From NCBI GenBank assembly GCA_021029095.1, contig JAJOHG010000117.1:1-64000 (forward strand): a DNA stretch of 64,000 nt, in the 5' to 3' direction. The translations under genes were made by a program, and so were the position numbers. Below are positions 1-12,436 of the stretch, one piece after another. The notes under the pieces were generated by a model. It saw only the letters and a list, made by a program, of their open reading frames with translations. It was not told the DNA's origin and made no database searches. This stretch comes from Phellopilus nigrolimitatus. Lineage: Eukaryota > Basidiomycota > Agaricomycetes > Hymenochaetales > Hymenochaetaceae. Position 1 is the stretch's first letter. Each line of letters opens with the position of its first letter.

Positions 1-544
1 ATGTTGTTTTGAATAATAAAATACTCTGATGTCTAAATACCCGCGTGAACTACCCGCAGGTATTCGAAAATCACAGATTCTCAACCCGGACCCGCAAAAA
101 TCTGTTTCCCACGGATCACCCGTGTACGGGTGATCCGTGAATGTGGATCTGCAGTCCGGGTCGGGTCACGGGTTTCCACGGGTTCTAAAGACTCGTGGTA
201 TGCCCTAGACTATGTTCCTACATGTGGTGTCATGAGGGCATGTGTACCCAGCACACACTGCCACGACCAGACTTTGCTGGCATTCCCATCAGGCTTATGT
301 TACACTTATATATGCTTATATCAGGCTCAGGGACAGTGTGTCCCATTAGGATCTAAATATTGCTTTCCATTGATAGATCAGATATGTGAATACATAAAAG
401 GCTTGTTGATTGCCTTATTGGGTCAGTGATGCTGATCAATTCTAGCCCAACTAAGGGTCTCGACATGTGATGCTTAGGACCTTGGGAACTGCCTGATGTA
501 TTGGTCATAGAATAGTTCCTATTTCTTACGGTGCCACAGCACAC
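1..544. other. Unassigned AT-leaning sequence
   Basis: No gene is recognisable here. The only structure seen is a run of ACGGGT/ACCCGT-type words between about 40 and 190, including a perfect hairpin listed separately. The short open frames have no start context, intron structure or family motif that supports coding. Confidence 0.5.
110..139. repeat. Perfect 13-bp-arm hairpin
   Basis: The arm CACGGATCACCCG is followed by TGTA and then by its exact reverse complement. It lies in a patch rich in CGGGT/ACCCG words. It could be the end of a decayed mobile element or a cruciform-forming site; the sequence alone does not say which. Confidence 0.6.
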
Positions 545-1600
545 ATGCGCGTCAGTTGCTCACGACGACGTCATCGTCGCGGACTGGCGCGATCTGGAGC
601 CTGCCTCATCCGTCGTCGTCAACTTCCACGCACCGCGGACACCCCGGCCGAGGTCGCGCCGCCCGCTTGCGGCGTTCTGCTCGGCGCGTTTTGCTACGTG
701 CGTTTGACGTGCGGGGAGCGCGCGACGCGCCCGCGTGCGAGCTCCGGCGCGAACGGGCACGCAGTCGGTCACGCGAACGGGAAGGACAAGGCGCGTGCTG
801 ACATCGTCGACCCGCCCGCGTCCCCGCGCGCCTGTGCCCACTGCCCACGCTCCCTTCCGAGCCCTCCGCGTCGCCTGCATCATCGTCGTCAACGGCCGTA
901 GGCAGCGACAGGTACGAGCTCTACCTGGGCTGCTTCGAGACGGCCGACCTGCTGCATGCACTGGCTGGCGGCGCAGCTCCCGACAAACCGACCTTGGCCT
1001 CACCGGAGGACTAGCGCACGCCAAATCAGCTGCGGCACACGGCGCCGAGGCAGAAGGGCCACTTCCGCCATGCGTAGCTCGAGAAGCTGTGGGGTGCATC
1101 GGGGTGGAAAGACGTCGGTGCGTGACCCGTCTCTTTTTGATTTCGATATTAGCGGATGCTGAATAGCCGGGATGGTGCAGAGCAAGACAATATAGGCGAG
1201 TGTACGATCTGCAACACCTCGCTGACAGTGCAGCATTTCGTTACGAGTCGACACTGAAGCGCATGAACGAGCTCGTCCACTCGAAAAGTACGCATGGAGG
1301 TCCGCCGCGTATGTTGTGCGCTTCTGGCTCTGCCACCCGAATGTATGCGCCGCGACGCTCGCGAGCGGTCGCAGGTTGAGCGATGAGCGCATGAAGTTGT
1401 CGCCCTGTGCGGACAGGTTCCCGCACTGTCCATCAGCACGAAGCTCGAGGCTGAGCCCTCACTCTGCTCGCTTTGCCATCATTAAGGTCGGCGGTGCATG
1501 CTCGACCAGATCGACGAGCTAACCCTCAGCCTCTACCGTGTAGGTCTGTGCGCCGTCGTGCTTTACGGCGCCGGCGTGTCCATCCCGAGCCTCCGCCAAC
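545..1600. other. GC-rich island without an intact gene
   Basis: Base composition rises sharply to GC-rich compared with both flanks. Several overlapping open frames exist on both strands, as expected from high GC, but none reads as a known family or continues through plausible introns. Short stretches such as the one encoding YELYLGCFETADLLHAL (about 910-965, +) look protein-like, so the island may be a decayed gene or a captured exon fragment, as the GC-rich velvet/lyase insertions elsewhere in the window are. No function is assigned. Confidence 0.4.
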
Positions 1601-2838
1601 TGTGAAAAATCTCAGCTCACATCAGAACGCCCAGCTAAGGCAATCTACCACGAAATTTACAGAAGTCCTCGGCGCGGCTCCACAGGTCGTAGATGATTTT
1701 CGTGGTACGTACATATACATGTACATAGCTGAATCCGATGTTTAGGAATGAAATTCGGGTTTAACACGGATCTTTTTGCTCAGCTCCAAAGATTTCGTCT
1801 CCATTCGCATTATCTACTACAGAGAGGATGCAGCCGACTGTTTTCGTTACCTCTGGAAAAGCGCTGCACGGGCGTGCGTAGAGTGCCAGCGAACACACCG
1901 ACCCGGATCGCTGTCCTCTATGTTCATCGTCGCCTTCTTCGTCGAATCTCGTCGATCCGGTCCACGAGATCGACGGCACACATGGACACCGCGAGTTCGC
2001 GATCTATGTGCCCTTCCGTCGCTGGCCGGGTAACGCATGTTGCGGTGCAGAGGCGGGGAGGAGGGCGGGGCAGAAGGTCGAACCCGCTCTCGTGTCGAAG
2101 GCCGGCGACCTTGGCGGCGGGGAGGAAGAAAGTGTCTTCTCTGTCGGAGGGGAGGTCGAAACAGCCAGACGGGAGGGCGGTCTATGTGTTGATGTTATCT
2201 GGGTGGAATTGGCCGGCTTCGTCTGGTGCTTGCACCGGCAGAGAGGGTAATGCAGAAGTATCTGAGCAACGAGGAGCATAAACTTGCGTCTCAGACAGAA
2301 GAATAGAAGAAAGGCGTCGTCGTGCATCGTTGGCGTGCGCCATATGCCACTTATGCATATATCGGACGAAGAAAGATCTCAGAGGAGCAATGTTCGACGT
2401 GCTCCGCAGGCCGCTCCGTGCTGGTGCAGTGGGTAAGAAAAGATACTCAGTCGTTTACAAATAAGCCTGTACATACATATAATACAATAGTCAGAGAAGT
2501 AAGAACAACATGCAAATAAGATGCTACATATCACCATCTGGGAATACCGCTTATAATTGCTGGAAGGTTGTCGCTCGTATGCCGCTTATTACTAATTATT
2601 TTTATTAAATATTGCTCCACATACGTAATTGAGTGCTCCCTATATGTACATGTTTGGCGTATGGTGTCCAACTACTGCCGACTTACGTACATAACATCAA
2701 ACAGCTCTCTTTGTATTTTTTTTTCGAATCTGCGACAGCAGGTTATTGCCAACAACAAGGAACACGGCCTTCTCTGGATTCCCAGCGGAACCTGTAGAAA
2801 CCAGCGCCTGTTCGCAGTTCAATCAAATTAAGGCGAAT
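1601..2838. other. Intergenic, no recognised gene
   Basis: The first half is mixed composition, with a purine-rich GGCGGGGAGGAAGAA-type patch near 2110-2160. From about 2450 the sequence is AT-rich and free of long frames. The last part is presumably the promoter of the DUF4139 gene. Nothing else is recognised. Confidence 0.4.
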
Positions 2839-2848
2839 CATATATAAA
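2839..2848 (+). promoter_or_regulatory. TATA box of DUF4139 gene copy 1
   Basis: CATATATAAA lies about 70 bases before the ATG at 2918, a usual TATA-to-start distance for a fungal gene with a short 5' UTR. The second DUF4139 copy also has a TATA-like word at a similar distance, in an otherwise different promoter. Confidence 0.6.
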
Positions 2849-2917
2849 CCGTCGACTCCGAGCCTTTAGCCAGCAAAGTCGAAGCGTTCCACCTCCAACA
2901 ACTCGTCATTCAGCAAA

Positions 2918-4962
2918 ATGGGCGACTCAGGTTCTTACTCCGTCGAGTGCGACGCTAATAACGACACCATAGACTCGGTGACGCTTTTCCAAACGGACCG
3001 AGCAGAGGTGCGTAGTACTTGGTTCAAGCTCTCTCCTCTCCAGATCATCATCCTTAGCAAGTTATAATTTTGCACAGGTGAAGAGAAAACTCAAGGTAGA
3101 ACTCAAGGCTGGTCAAAATAGCGTCGAAGTAAAGAATCTCCCAACATGCTTGGAAGAAAGCTCCATACGCGTCGATGGGATCGGCAATGCAACGATTTTC
3201 GATGTCGTTTACCGTAAGCATCTTGCTATCTAACCTCTTCTCGTTACCTCATGCTCATAGGGTCATACGCGTCCTTAGATCCTGCGACTCCCTACAACTC
3301 TGCGACACACGCTGATGCTCTTGCAGACCTGGAAGCTCGCAAATCCAAAATCACCGCCGATATCGCGATCCTCGACCACCAGTCCAAAATACTGGGAGAA
3401 TACGCCAAGACATTGACTGGCAGAGACACGGATGCTGAACATCTGGAGACGTTTCTCGATGTTTATGCTGCGCGAAAAAGCAAGATCAACGAAGGAACTA
3501 CCAAACTGTACGATAACCTTGTGCGAGTGAAAAAAGAGATTCAGGAGAAGAGCAAGAGCCTTGATGCAGACGAGGACAGTCTTCGCCGTCGCGGTGTGCG
3601 AGTCACAATTGTTGTTCTGGCGGAAGGCGACGGCAATGTCGAACTCTCACTGACGTATGCTGTTTCACATGCATGGTGGTCGCCGCAGTACGACCTCCGC
3701 GCTCTGATCGCTCCGGACACGAAGAGCGAGTCCAAAGTCAGCTTACACTATCGCGCGTCTATCGTGCAGAAGACTGGCGAAGATTGGACAAATGTTGCTC
3801 TTACCCTGAGCACGGCGGCGACCCTTCAGGGCACGGAGATACCGTCTCTGCAACCGAACTGGATTTCCGAACGCGAGAGACCCATTGTTCAGACGCGCTC
3901 GAGAAGAGGCGGACTGCCTTCCTTCATGCCTCAAATGGCCGTCCCGACGCAGGACTCACAACAACCAATAATCATCCAGGAGCAGGATAGAGGCGGAGAC
4001 TACAGTTCGAGTCCAAGTAGAAGCCCGAGTACTCTAGTGCACACCATGCGAGACCGTTCTGCTGTTGTGAAAAGTGAATACATTGACGACGCACCACCGC
4101 CCGGTTTCTTCCAAGGGCGCGACTCGCAGGCGACGGATGGCGCCATAAGCACGACATTCACCATTACCGGCCTGTCCACGATCCCGAGCGGGTCCAACGA
4201 CGAGCAACAGTCGCACAAGGTTTCGATCGCAGAACTGCAGTTCGAGTCGACGGACCTGGAGTGGATCACGGTCCCTAAGGATGTACAGAGCGTGTTCTTG
4301 CGCTGTAAAGTCAAGAACACGACTAAATACGTTCTGCTTCCAGGACAAGCAAACGTATTCTTGAATGGAAGCTTCGTCGCAAAGTCGTCGATATCGGTAA
4401 GCTCTGTCGGATGCAAGCTGTCTTTTGCTTCACAAGACTCACAGCTACAATGCAGCACGTCAGCCCTCAAGAAAGCTTCTCTTGCTCTCTTGGTGTCGAT
4501 CCGGCGGTCCGCGTCACCTACCATCCCCAGTCGAAGAAGACGAAGACGACGGGAGGGACTGTCTTGACTACGAAGATGAAAACCGTGACCTTCGAGCAGG
4601 CGATTACTGTCAAAAACAACCGTCTCACTAGGCTTCCGCGTCTTCTCATAAAAGACCGCGTTCATGTTTCACGCGATGCGAAGATAAAGGTGAACGTTCT
4701 CGAGCCGAAGGGCTTGTCCGCCGGAGGGAAAGGAAAGGCCGCCACGTTGCAGAATGGCGTAGCGGCCCGTTGGGTGCAGCGCGGTGGAGATGATGTCGGA
4801 GAAGCTAAAGTATCTCAAGATGAGTCCAGTGCTGAGAGTGCTCAGGGACTGTTGGAGTGGGTGTGCGATATCGAGCCTGGTGCGACAGTCGATGTCAATT
4901 TGGTTTGGGAAGTCAGTGCACCACCACATACTGAATGGGTAAACGAAGCTTCTATAGCATAA
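2918..4962 (+). CDS. DUF4140/DUF4139 domain protein, copy 1
   Basis: Four exons are proposed: 2918-3007, 3078-3213, 3261-4396 and 4456-4962, giving 622 residues. The N-terminus carries the short DUF4140-like part (NSVEVKNLPTCLEESSIRV, then DGIGNATIFDVVY). Next comes a charged, probably coiled-coil stretch of about 100 residues (LADLEARKSKITADI onward). The DUF4139 beta-rich part follows, with SHAWWSPQYDLRA, a proline/serine-rich linker, and the closing DPAVRVTYHPQSKKTK and GLLEWVCDIEPG blocks. Bacterial relatives are called mucoidy-inhibitor A-like; the biochemical role in fungi is not known. No signal peptide is seen, so a cytosolic protein is likely. An inverted paralog of 598 residues lies at 38928-40895 with the same intron positions. 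The last intron acceptor (after 4455) was chosen because it restores frame and matches the paralog. Confidence 0.85.
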
Positions 4963-5660
4963 ACAGTAATATGGATTCGGTGACAGGCTTCGGATGAAGC
5001 AGCATGTATTCAGTGCGTGCTATGCAGATGCTGCGAAGCTACATAACCCTAATGGCCTGCTCGTAAACATTTAATCGCACATGACTGTGATTCTATGCAA
5101 GATTAGCTGTCGATTAGAAGACGCACCTTTGTGTGCTCTCTGGTTTGACTAGCAGCTAAGACTTTACGGCTTTTCCCAAAAACACATGTTCACATCGTCT
5201 TTGATGTTCAAAAAACCCTTTGCCTTTTTTTGAAGAGTGCTCACTATTAAACCCCCACTCCTCTGTGTTCGAAGTTTGACTTGTGGGAGGAGCGCTAAAT
5301 TTCGAAGTGAGTTTTTGATGTGCCGATCAGACACTGCGCTCAGTGTTTACAGTCCTTCTAATTCTTTGAAAGCTTGCAATCCTGAACTAATGAAGGGGTA
5401 ATGAGTATATGAGACTCAGAGATCGCTATTATACTATATATATGCTGTGGCTACTATACAAACTAATTTCTTTATTTTTTTATTTTTTGAGTCAAAAACA
5501 AAAGAAGACAGCCACAAAGGAAACGCGATCACGTGTACCTCTGCACGTGACGTTCTTGACCCTTCAGCCACGTCCCTAAACTAATTAACACTCTGTCTTG
5601 ATTTCCACTGTCATATCTTGATTTTGCTATTTCGTGCTGTCTGAATCTCATCAAACCACA
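4963..5660. other. Intergenic between DUF4139 and FunK1 A
   Basis: No gene is seen. The region contains a T-rich run near 5470 and, close to its right end, the paired CACGTG module of FunK1 A (listed separately). The presumed 3' UTR of the DUF4139 gene lies at its left end. Confidence 0.5.
5530..5549 (+). promoter_or_regulatory. Paired CACGTG module, FunK1 A
   Basis: Two CACGTG palindromes (5530-5535 and 5544-5549) lie 131 bases before the ATG. The start-to-start spacing is 14 bp here, against 17 bp in the other FunK1 promoters of the window. CACGTG is the classical core bound by bHLH factors such as Cbf1/Pho4 types; the binder here is unknown. Confidence 0.6.
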
Positions 5661-8600
5661 ATGAATGATACCGACGAGTGCGTTCCTCCATCGGCCCAGG
5701 AACTAAGAAACCCAGGAAGTCTTCCAAAAACTCGCGTCCCCAACGCAGTCCCGTCTGCAGCCAAGAACACACCGCTTGCCAGAACTGAGAATGGTGCTGA
5801 AGGAAGCTTTGACCCGAAGGATGCGAAGAGTCGCAATGTACGATACGCCAGGGAGATGAAGAGATGGTGCGTGGGGCCCATGCCAGTCGAGGAATTTCTG
5901 GACGAATTCCTACCTCCGGTTCCTAAAGGTAAGGGCGTCCGTGCCATGCCTAGCTGCAAAGGAGCTTTCAATCGTGTGCCCTTGGACCCAAAGGATGAGC
6001 AAGCTATCTACGAAAAACTAGTGAGTATCGTGTTTACTAAGTCAGCCAAAAACTACATCCATCCTTTTCTGTACAGATACCAGCCATCAACTATAAGAAA
6101 CGCTGTCCTTCTCTTAACTTCGTGGATACCTCAACGCGGTCTGAATCCTCAGGTCTTGGCTCGTTGATGCCTGACATTTGTGCTTATGATAGGTCTGCAC
6201 TAGATGTTCTCGAGCGTGAGTTGATGGAAAACCCCTACACCTCGGATGGAAAGAAACAGAAAATTCCCGCGCATTTCGGTTATGCGGAGCTTTTCATCGA
6301 CGTTAAGAAAAATGAAGAGCAGGATCCATTTGTAGATCCTCTCTATGAAGACGAAGGTATCTGTTCCGAAACCAATTTCTTTGTTCAACACGAAAGCTCA
6401 AAGATTCGAAAAAAGACGGAGGAAGACATCGGACAAATCGTATCTTATGCTACCGAAGCATGCGCAAGGCAACATCGGATGTTCTACTTCTCTGTTTCGA
6501 TCCATGGCCACCACGCTCGCTTCATACGATGGGACCGAGCAGGCGCGGTAGTCACCAGATCTTTTAATTACCGACAAAATCCCAAACTGCTTTGCGACTT
6601 CTTGTGGAGGTTTGGTTTCGCCAATCCTGCGCAGCGTGGTTACGATCCGACGGTCTCGGTCGCGTCGGAAAAAGACGAACAAGATTTCAAAACAACTGTT
6701 ACAGCCCATGTTGCGTTACAATTAGATTACGACCGTGACAAACTCGAGGAGGCTGTCGGACAGCACTACCAGCAGAAGAAGGTAGTAAAAGTGGACGTTG
6801 TCAACAAAGACGAACACAACTCACCAATGATTGAACAATATCTCATATCCCGGCCTGTCATGTCGCCTTTGTCTATGGCAAACGGCTCAACTCGCGGTTA
6901 CTGGGCTGTTAAGGTCGGATCCCTGGAAATGGCGTTTCTCAAAGATACCTGGCGTATCGATGTGAAAGGAAGGGAGAAGGAGGGCACAATCCTTGAGCGT
7001 TTAGCTGTGAATGGCGCTAGGCATATATCTGATCTGTTCTGCCATGGGGATGTTCCGGTCGACATTGAACGCGTGCGTGAAGAGGTGTATCGTGAAAGAG
7101 AGTCGGCTACAAAGAAGGCCTCAGAAAAGGAGGCGGTCATGATGGAAGAGGATGTCGCGAAGGATACGACTGTGAAAAATTTAGATGCGATGGAACTAGA
7201 CGGTCAAAGCGTGAGTCCTGGTAAATCAACAAATACATATCAGGATACGACTAGCGGCACAGTCGAAGGAGGAGGGGTTAGGACTGCTGGTTTAAATCGA
7301 AGCACCGTGATTCAAGCCGAAGATGAAGCCGGACGTTCAGGCGAACAAACCGAAGACGACGCTAATCATTCAAACAACGAACCTCATAACTTTATTAAGA
7401 ACCGTGAGCCATTTAATTCGCCTTTTTGATACAGTCGTCAACTAATCATGTGTTGCTCAGCGCAATGTACAAGGACCGATGAATTCGCGCACTCCCCATG
7501 GGCATGTAATGGCGGCCGTATGGTAAAAGTTACAAAGCACACTCACTATCGACTGCTGTTGAAAGCTGTCGGCTACCCGCTACAAGAATTCACAGGCACT
7601 CGTGAACTGTTTGACGTCACGCTCGATGCGTTCGAAGGTAAGTCAGCGTTCTCACGTCTTTCCATCGCGTCTGAACAGCCTTTTTTCAGCCTTAATTGAC
7701 GCGCATGATATTTGTAACACCCTGCATCGCGATATCAGCCTTAACAACGTCATTCTCGTCAAGGATCCGGCAACTGGTCGCAGAAGAGGCATCCTTATCG
7801 ATTGGGAGTTGTCCACCGTCGCCGACAGCAATGGAGATGCCCGTGATTACAACAGATCGGTAAGTAACTTCCCACAGCATAGAAATGAGAACGAGATATA
7901 TCAATATGGTACAATCGACTTTTAGGGTACCTGGGCGTTTATGTCCGCGGAATTACTTGATGGTGCAGCCAATTTTCGCCATTCGATCAAGGACGACATG
8001 GAGTCGCTGTTCTATGTAGTCCTTTACTGCTGCGTGCGATGGTTGCCGCATAACAAAGTGGATTCACTTGGTCACAAGATGCATTGGTTCTTTGACCAGT
8101 ATCATGCCGGACCCAACGGCATCCTCCTTGGCGGCATGGCAAAACTACTCAGATGATGAAGGGACACTTCACCAGAGACTTTATATTCAACAATGCGCAT
8201 ATCCAGTCCTGGATCACTACTACTTACAGCTACCTTTATCCCCCTTCGACTCCGACACCTAGCATGTTCGAGGGGAAATGGACACCGGAGTCATTTAAGC
8301 AGCTTTGGATCGAAACTTGCCGGGAGACGCTTCCTGATAATGACAGGGTAAATCACGAAATCGATAAGAAGCAGCTTTACTACGACATGTACGAAGCGAC
8401 GATTCCGTCCACCATTGTGACAGTCGAGCAAATTGTCTTTGAAGCACCAATTGGGCAGCAGGCACATCCCAGCAGACGAGCAAGAAGCAAGGTACACGAT
8501 GGTCCGAAGGGAAAGAATGCTGCAGGACCATCCAAACATCCTCAGCAGGAGCTTATGATCACGAAACCTGGGCTCTCCAGCAAGCGAAAATTTCACGATA

Positions 8601-8938
8601 CCTACGACGATCCGGCCGAAGCAATTTCCTCAGAGGCGACCGAACTACGTCAGAACGAGCCATCGCGAGGCCGAGCTGTGGCCCACGGCGAACCGGTTAT
8701 AAAAAAACCTAGGCAAAGTCGGTCGAAACGTGTTCGAGGCGCGACACCTGAAAGGCACAGTAAGCGTCTAGCAAGCAAGGCCAAAGGTGATGACGTCGGT
8801 ACTGTCACACACAGCAAGTCTGTCCCTCAGCGGGCATCTTCGCGTAAAGCAATTTCGCGCCAGAATGCCACAGCTGGACTCGGTTCGGGGACGAGGGCGA
8901 GTACCAGACTTAGGAAAACGTCGAGCAGGGGATCCTGA
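5661..8938 (+). CDS. FunK1 fungal-type protein kinase A (frameshifted)
   Basis: Five exons: 5661-6020, 6077-7403, 7461-7637, 7690-7859 and 7926-8938. Exon 1 has the FunK1 N-terminal motif WCVGPMPVEEFLDEFLP. Exon 2 has ARQHRMFYF, FLWRFGFANPAQRGYDPTV and the probable ATP-binding lysine in MAFLKDTWR. Exon 4 has the catalytic loop LHRDISLNNVIL and LIDWE in place of DFG. Exon 5 begins GTWAFMSAE and has DDMESLFYVVLYCCVRWLP. In exon 5 the frame breaks near 8145-8157: the upstream frame ends GGMAKLLR-stop, and a frame one base displaced continues as MMKGHFTRDFIF to the end. One missing base explains it. Either the C-lobe tail is lost or the base is a sequence error. The tail after the break is rich in Lys/Arg (KKPRQSRSKRVRG), suggesting nuclear import. 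The protein is a putative serine/threonine kinase with unknown substrate. Confidence 0.75.
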
Positions 8939-9461
8939 AGACAAAAGGAGCGGTACTGCCGCAATTATTTAATTTATATTCGGACTTAGACGGAGGCTGC
9001 TTTCATATGTTGTATTCACTAACTGTACTCAGAACGTCATCCTAACTCTGCAATTTGTATACTACCACTTACATATCTCATTTCTGTTCTGAAACTGTTT
9101 GTACTGGATGTCGCAGCGCGTTCCAACGCCTTGAAATCCATTACTCAAAACTTGGGGTTGTGCATGTATCCGAGTCCCTTCAACCTGTCTATTTCCCCTC
9201 ATCGTCTTAGCTATTGGGTCGTTTTTGCTACGTACCTCAAGCTTTCTAAGACACTCAGGGTCTCCGTTTCCTTAGAATCTGTGGTTGAGTGTAGATGGTT
9301 GATTCACTCAGTACGCGATCATGTGATGCTTCCCACATGTGGCTAGGAAGTTGGGAACGCGCCTGTGGCTGATTTCTCGCTCTCACCTCTAACATCGTCT
9401 ACAGATTTCTCAACTTCGTCTTTCTCCACACTTTCATATCCTGATTTGTGTTTTAGCACTG
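8939..9461. other. Intergenic between FunK1 A and B
   Basis: This holds the 3' flank of A, including a single TATCTCATTTCTG-type unit of the 13-bp repeat that is expanded after D. Near 9320-9341 there is a weakened version of the paired palindrome (CATGTG twice, about 16 bp apart) upstream of B. The left edge of the large inverted repeat lies at about 9182. Confidence 0.5.
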
Positions 9462-12149
9462 ATGCCCCGATCTCAAGCAGACGAGGCAGTGTGCCCTGAA
9501 ATTCCTGAAGACTTTCGATATCCCAAGACACCCGGGTCTCCAGTCAAGGATACACCTATTTCTAAGCCGGGAGAGGGTTCAAAAAGGTGGCTCGATGGGA
9601 GGTGTGAGAGGAGCAATGCGAGAGAAATGAGGAAATGGTGCGTGGGACCTATGCCAGTCCAAAACTTTCTCGAAACGTTCCTGCCTGTACCGCTTGGTGT
9701 CAATGGCAAACGTTCCATGCCTAGCTTCAAAAATGCGTTCAATGGCGTACCTACTAGTCCAAAGGATGCGCAGGATATCTATGGCAAACTGGTGAGCTAC
9801 TATAACTATTGAGATGCACATAGTTATTAATTACATACCCTTCTTTGCCTAGATAAATTCGATAAACGGCAAAAAGCGCTGTCCTTCTCTTATATTTGCG
9901 GACACCTCAGCCCAGCCCAAAGAGTCCATGAAGCCTGAAATATGTGCGTACGAAGAGACTTCTCTAAGAGCCCTCAAGCAGGAGAAGAAGCAAAGGATCC
10001 CCGCACATCTTGGCTTTGCAGAGCTTTTCATCGATGTCCAGAAAAGCAAGGACCGGGATCCATTCCAAGATCCTCCCAGGAACTCCACTTCGCCCCGCTC
10101 CGAACACAGCTTCTTCGTCGAACATAAAAACAAGCATGAACGCGCTAGAGTGGAGAAACGTCTCGGACGCATCGTTGCTTATGCCGCGGAAGTATGCGCT
10201 CGACAGCATCGGATGTTCTACTTTTCCGTTTTGATCACGGGTACCCGTGCTCGCCTCGTACGATGGGACCGTGCCGGGGCAACAGTCACCAACTCCTTCG
10301 ATTATCGACGGACTCCGAAAGCCTTCTGTACATTTCTGTGGCGGTTTGGTCTTGCCAATCCTGCGCAGCGAGGCTACGATCCGACCGTCACGGTCGCATC
10401 GAAGGTAGAAGAAAAGCTTTTCGAAGAAGCCATTACTGCCCATGTAGCACTCCAGCTGAATATCTCTGGAGAGGAACTTAAGAAAGCTGTCAGCCAGCAC
10501 TACCAGCAGGATAGGGTAGCCAAAGTGGACGTCGTCGGTGAAGATAATCTCGGTCTCCCAGTGACTAGACAATATCTTGTCTCCCGACCTGTCATGTCGC
10601 CTTCGTCTGTGACAAGCCGTTCGACACGAGGTTACTGGGCAGTCAATGCCGGATCCCTCGAAATGGCGTTCCTTAAGGACGTCTGGCGGATTGATACGGT
10701 GAAACTGGAGAAAGAGGGTAAGGTTCTTCAGCGGCTGAATCGCAACGGCGTGAGGAATATATCCGATATATTTTGTCACGGAGATGTTCCGATCGACATT
10801 GAGCATGCACGCGAGGAGGTCTTCAAGAACCAGGAGCTGGCTGCTGAGGAGGAGATCGTAGAAAAGGAACTTGTCGCGATGAGCGATGGCGTTGAAGAAG
10901 AACAGGCTGGAAATGAAGCAGGCGAGAAAATCATGGATCAAGATGAGATTCTTAATGCAGTCAGACACGAAGAGACGAACGAAGCCGAAGATGCCGAGGG
11001 TGATGCGACTGATCCTCCTGAGGAATTTATTACGAACCGTGGGCCAACTTACTTACCTTCCGCTTATGATGTCGACTGATTCTAGTTTTATTCAGCTCAA
11101 TGTACACGAACCAACGAATTCGTTTTCGCTGCCTGGGCGTGCAGGGGTGGTCGCCAAATAAAAATAACAGGATATACACATTACCGGCTGCTATTGAAAG
11201 CCGTCGGCTACTCGCTATGCGAATTCAAGGGCACTCGCGAAATGTTTGAGGCTACGCACGATGCGTTTGAAGGCAAGTTGACGATTTAGCAATCCTCTAC
11301 TCATCGCTTCCGCTTACTTTATTACAGCTTTACTTGACGCATACACGATATGCGGTACGTTGCATCGCGATGTCAGCCTCAACAACATTATTCTCGTCAG
11401 AGATGCGGTAACTGGGCGTCGAAGAGGCATTCTTATTGATTGGGAGATGTCTAGCACAGCCGTCGACGGAAAAGCGACGGATCACGACATACGTGCAAGT
11501 ATCTCTTCCTGCATCGAAGTTCTAGAGACGAGATTCTTACAGATATACGCGCGCTCTTTTCTTTCAGGGGACTTGGCGGTTCATGTCCACCGACGCCCTT
11601 AGCAAATGCGACGAGTTTTGTCACACAATCCATGATGACATGGAGTCGATGCTCTATATCGTCCTTTACTGTTGTGTGCGATGGCTACCGCATAGCGAAG
11701 TGAACATCCTTGGTGGTAGGATGCACAATTTTTTCGATCATTACCTCGACGAGGGGAACTGTACCATCGTCGGTGGTATCGGAAAAACAATCCAGAAATA
11801 CAATAGGAACTTCACCGATATGTTCGCTTTCGAAGATACACACACTCAGCACTGGATCACCAAGTCATACGATTACCTTGCTCCGCCAGTGGCTGGCTTC
11901 GAAAGGTCATCTGGCAAATGGACGCCAGAGTCGTTCAATGAGCTTTGGGTGCACACTTGCAAAGGACCACTTCCAGAACATGACAGAGTGGAACGCGACG
12001 TCTCATATAAGCGTACAAACTTTGAATGGGAGTCTGACATGTGGCTGTCGACCTCAAGACAGTCCGTAAAACGGACTGCATCTGACGCATTCTCCTCAGG
12101 CAACCTGACGGGAGAGGCACCTGACAAGAAGCGAAAGCGGGTGTATTAA
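9462..12149 (+). CDS. FunK1 fungal-type protein kinase B
   Basis: Five exons: 9462-9791, 9853-11038, 11096-11272, 11328-11494 and 11568-12149, giving 813 residues. The N-terminus differs from the D class (MPRSQADEAVCPEIPEDF) but keeps WCVGPMPVQNFLETFLP. The probable ATP-binding lysine is near residue 385 (MAFLKDVWR). The catalytic loop is LHRDVSLNNIIL, followed by LIDWEMS. The C-terminus is short and ends PDKKRKRVY, a simple nuclear-import type signal, unlike the long basic tail of the D class. Intron 3 starts GCAAGT where the mirror copy has GTAAGT. Intron 4 also starts GCAAGT in both copies, because only that site keeps the frame. The intron-2 donor is the weak GTGGGC. The mirror copy B' (57664-60385) is very similar but has an extra 11 residues before the end of exon 2. 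Confidence 0.85.
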
Positions 12150-12436
12150 ATACGATGTGCAATTAGAACCTAATTTTTATTCTAGCTTGGGTGGAGCACT
12201 GCTGTCGTACATGTACATGCATTTTTGCAGATGTAAGTACTTGTAGTGTAGTAAGTTGATCTCAATATAATCATATTCAAGACTGTTGACCTAGATAAAA
12301 CAGCAGTATTTTGTTTCTTTTATTATTCAATCTCGATTACATGGAGAAAATTAACCTACACGAAAGCATCGAGTAAGTCGTTCCGCCCTATTGATCCCTC
12401 AATGTCCGTATTCTTTCAAACAGAGTGCACGCAAGA

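Noticed and set aside
560..1099. A 179-codon minus-strand gene in the GC-rich island
   Set aside because: Arg/Ala/Pro-rich composition typical of chance frames in GC-rich DNA; no motif recognised.
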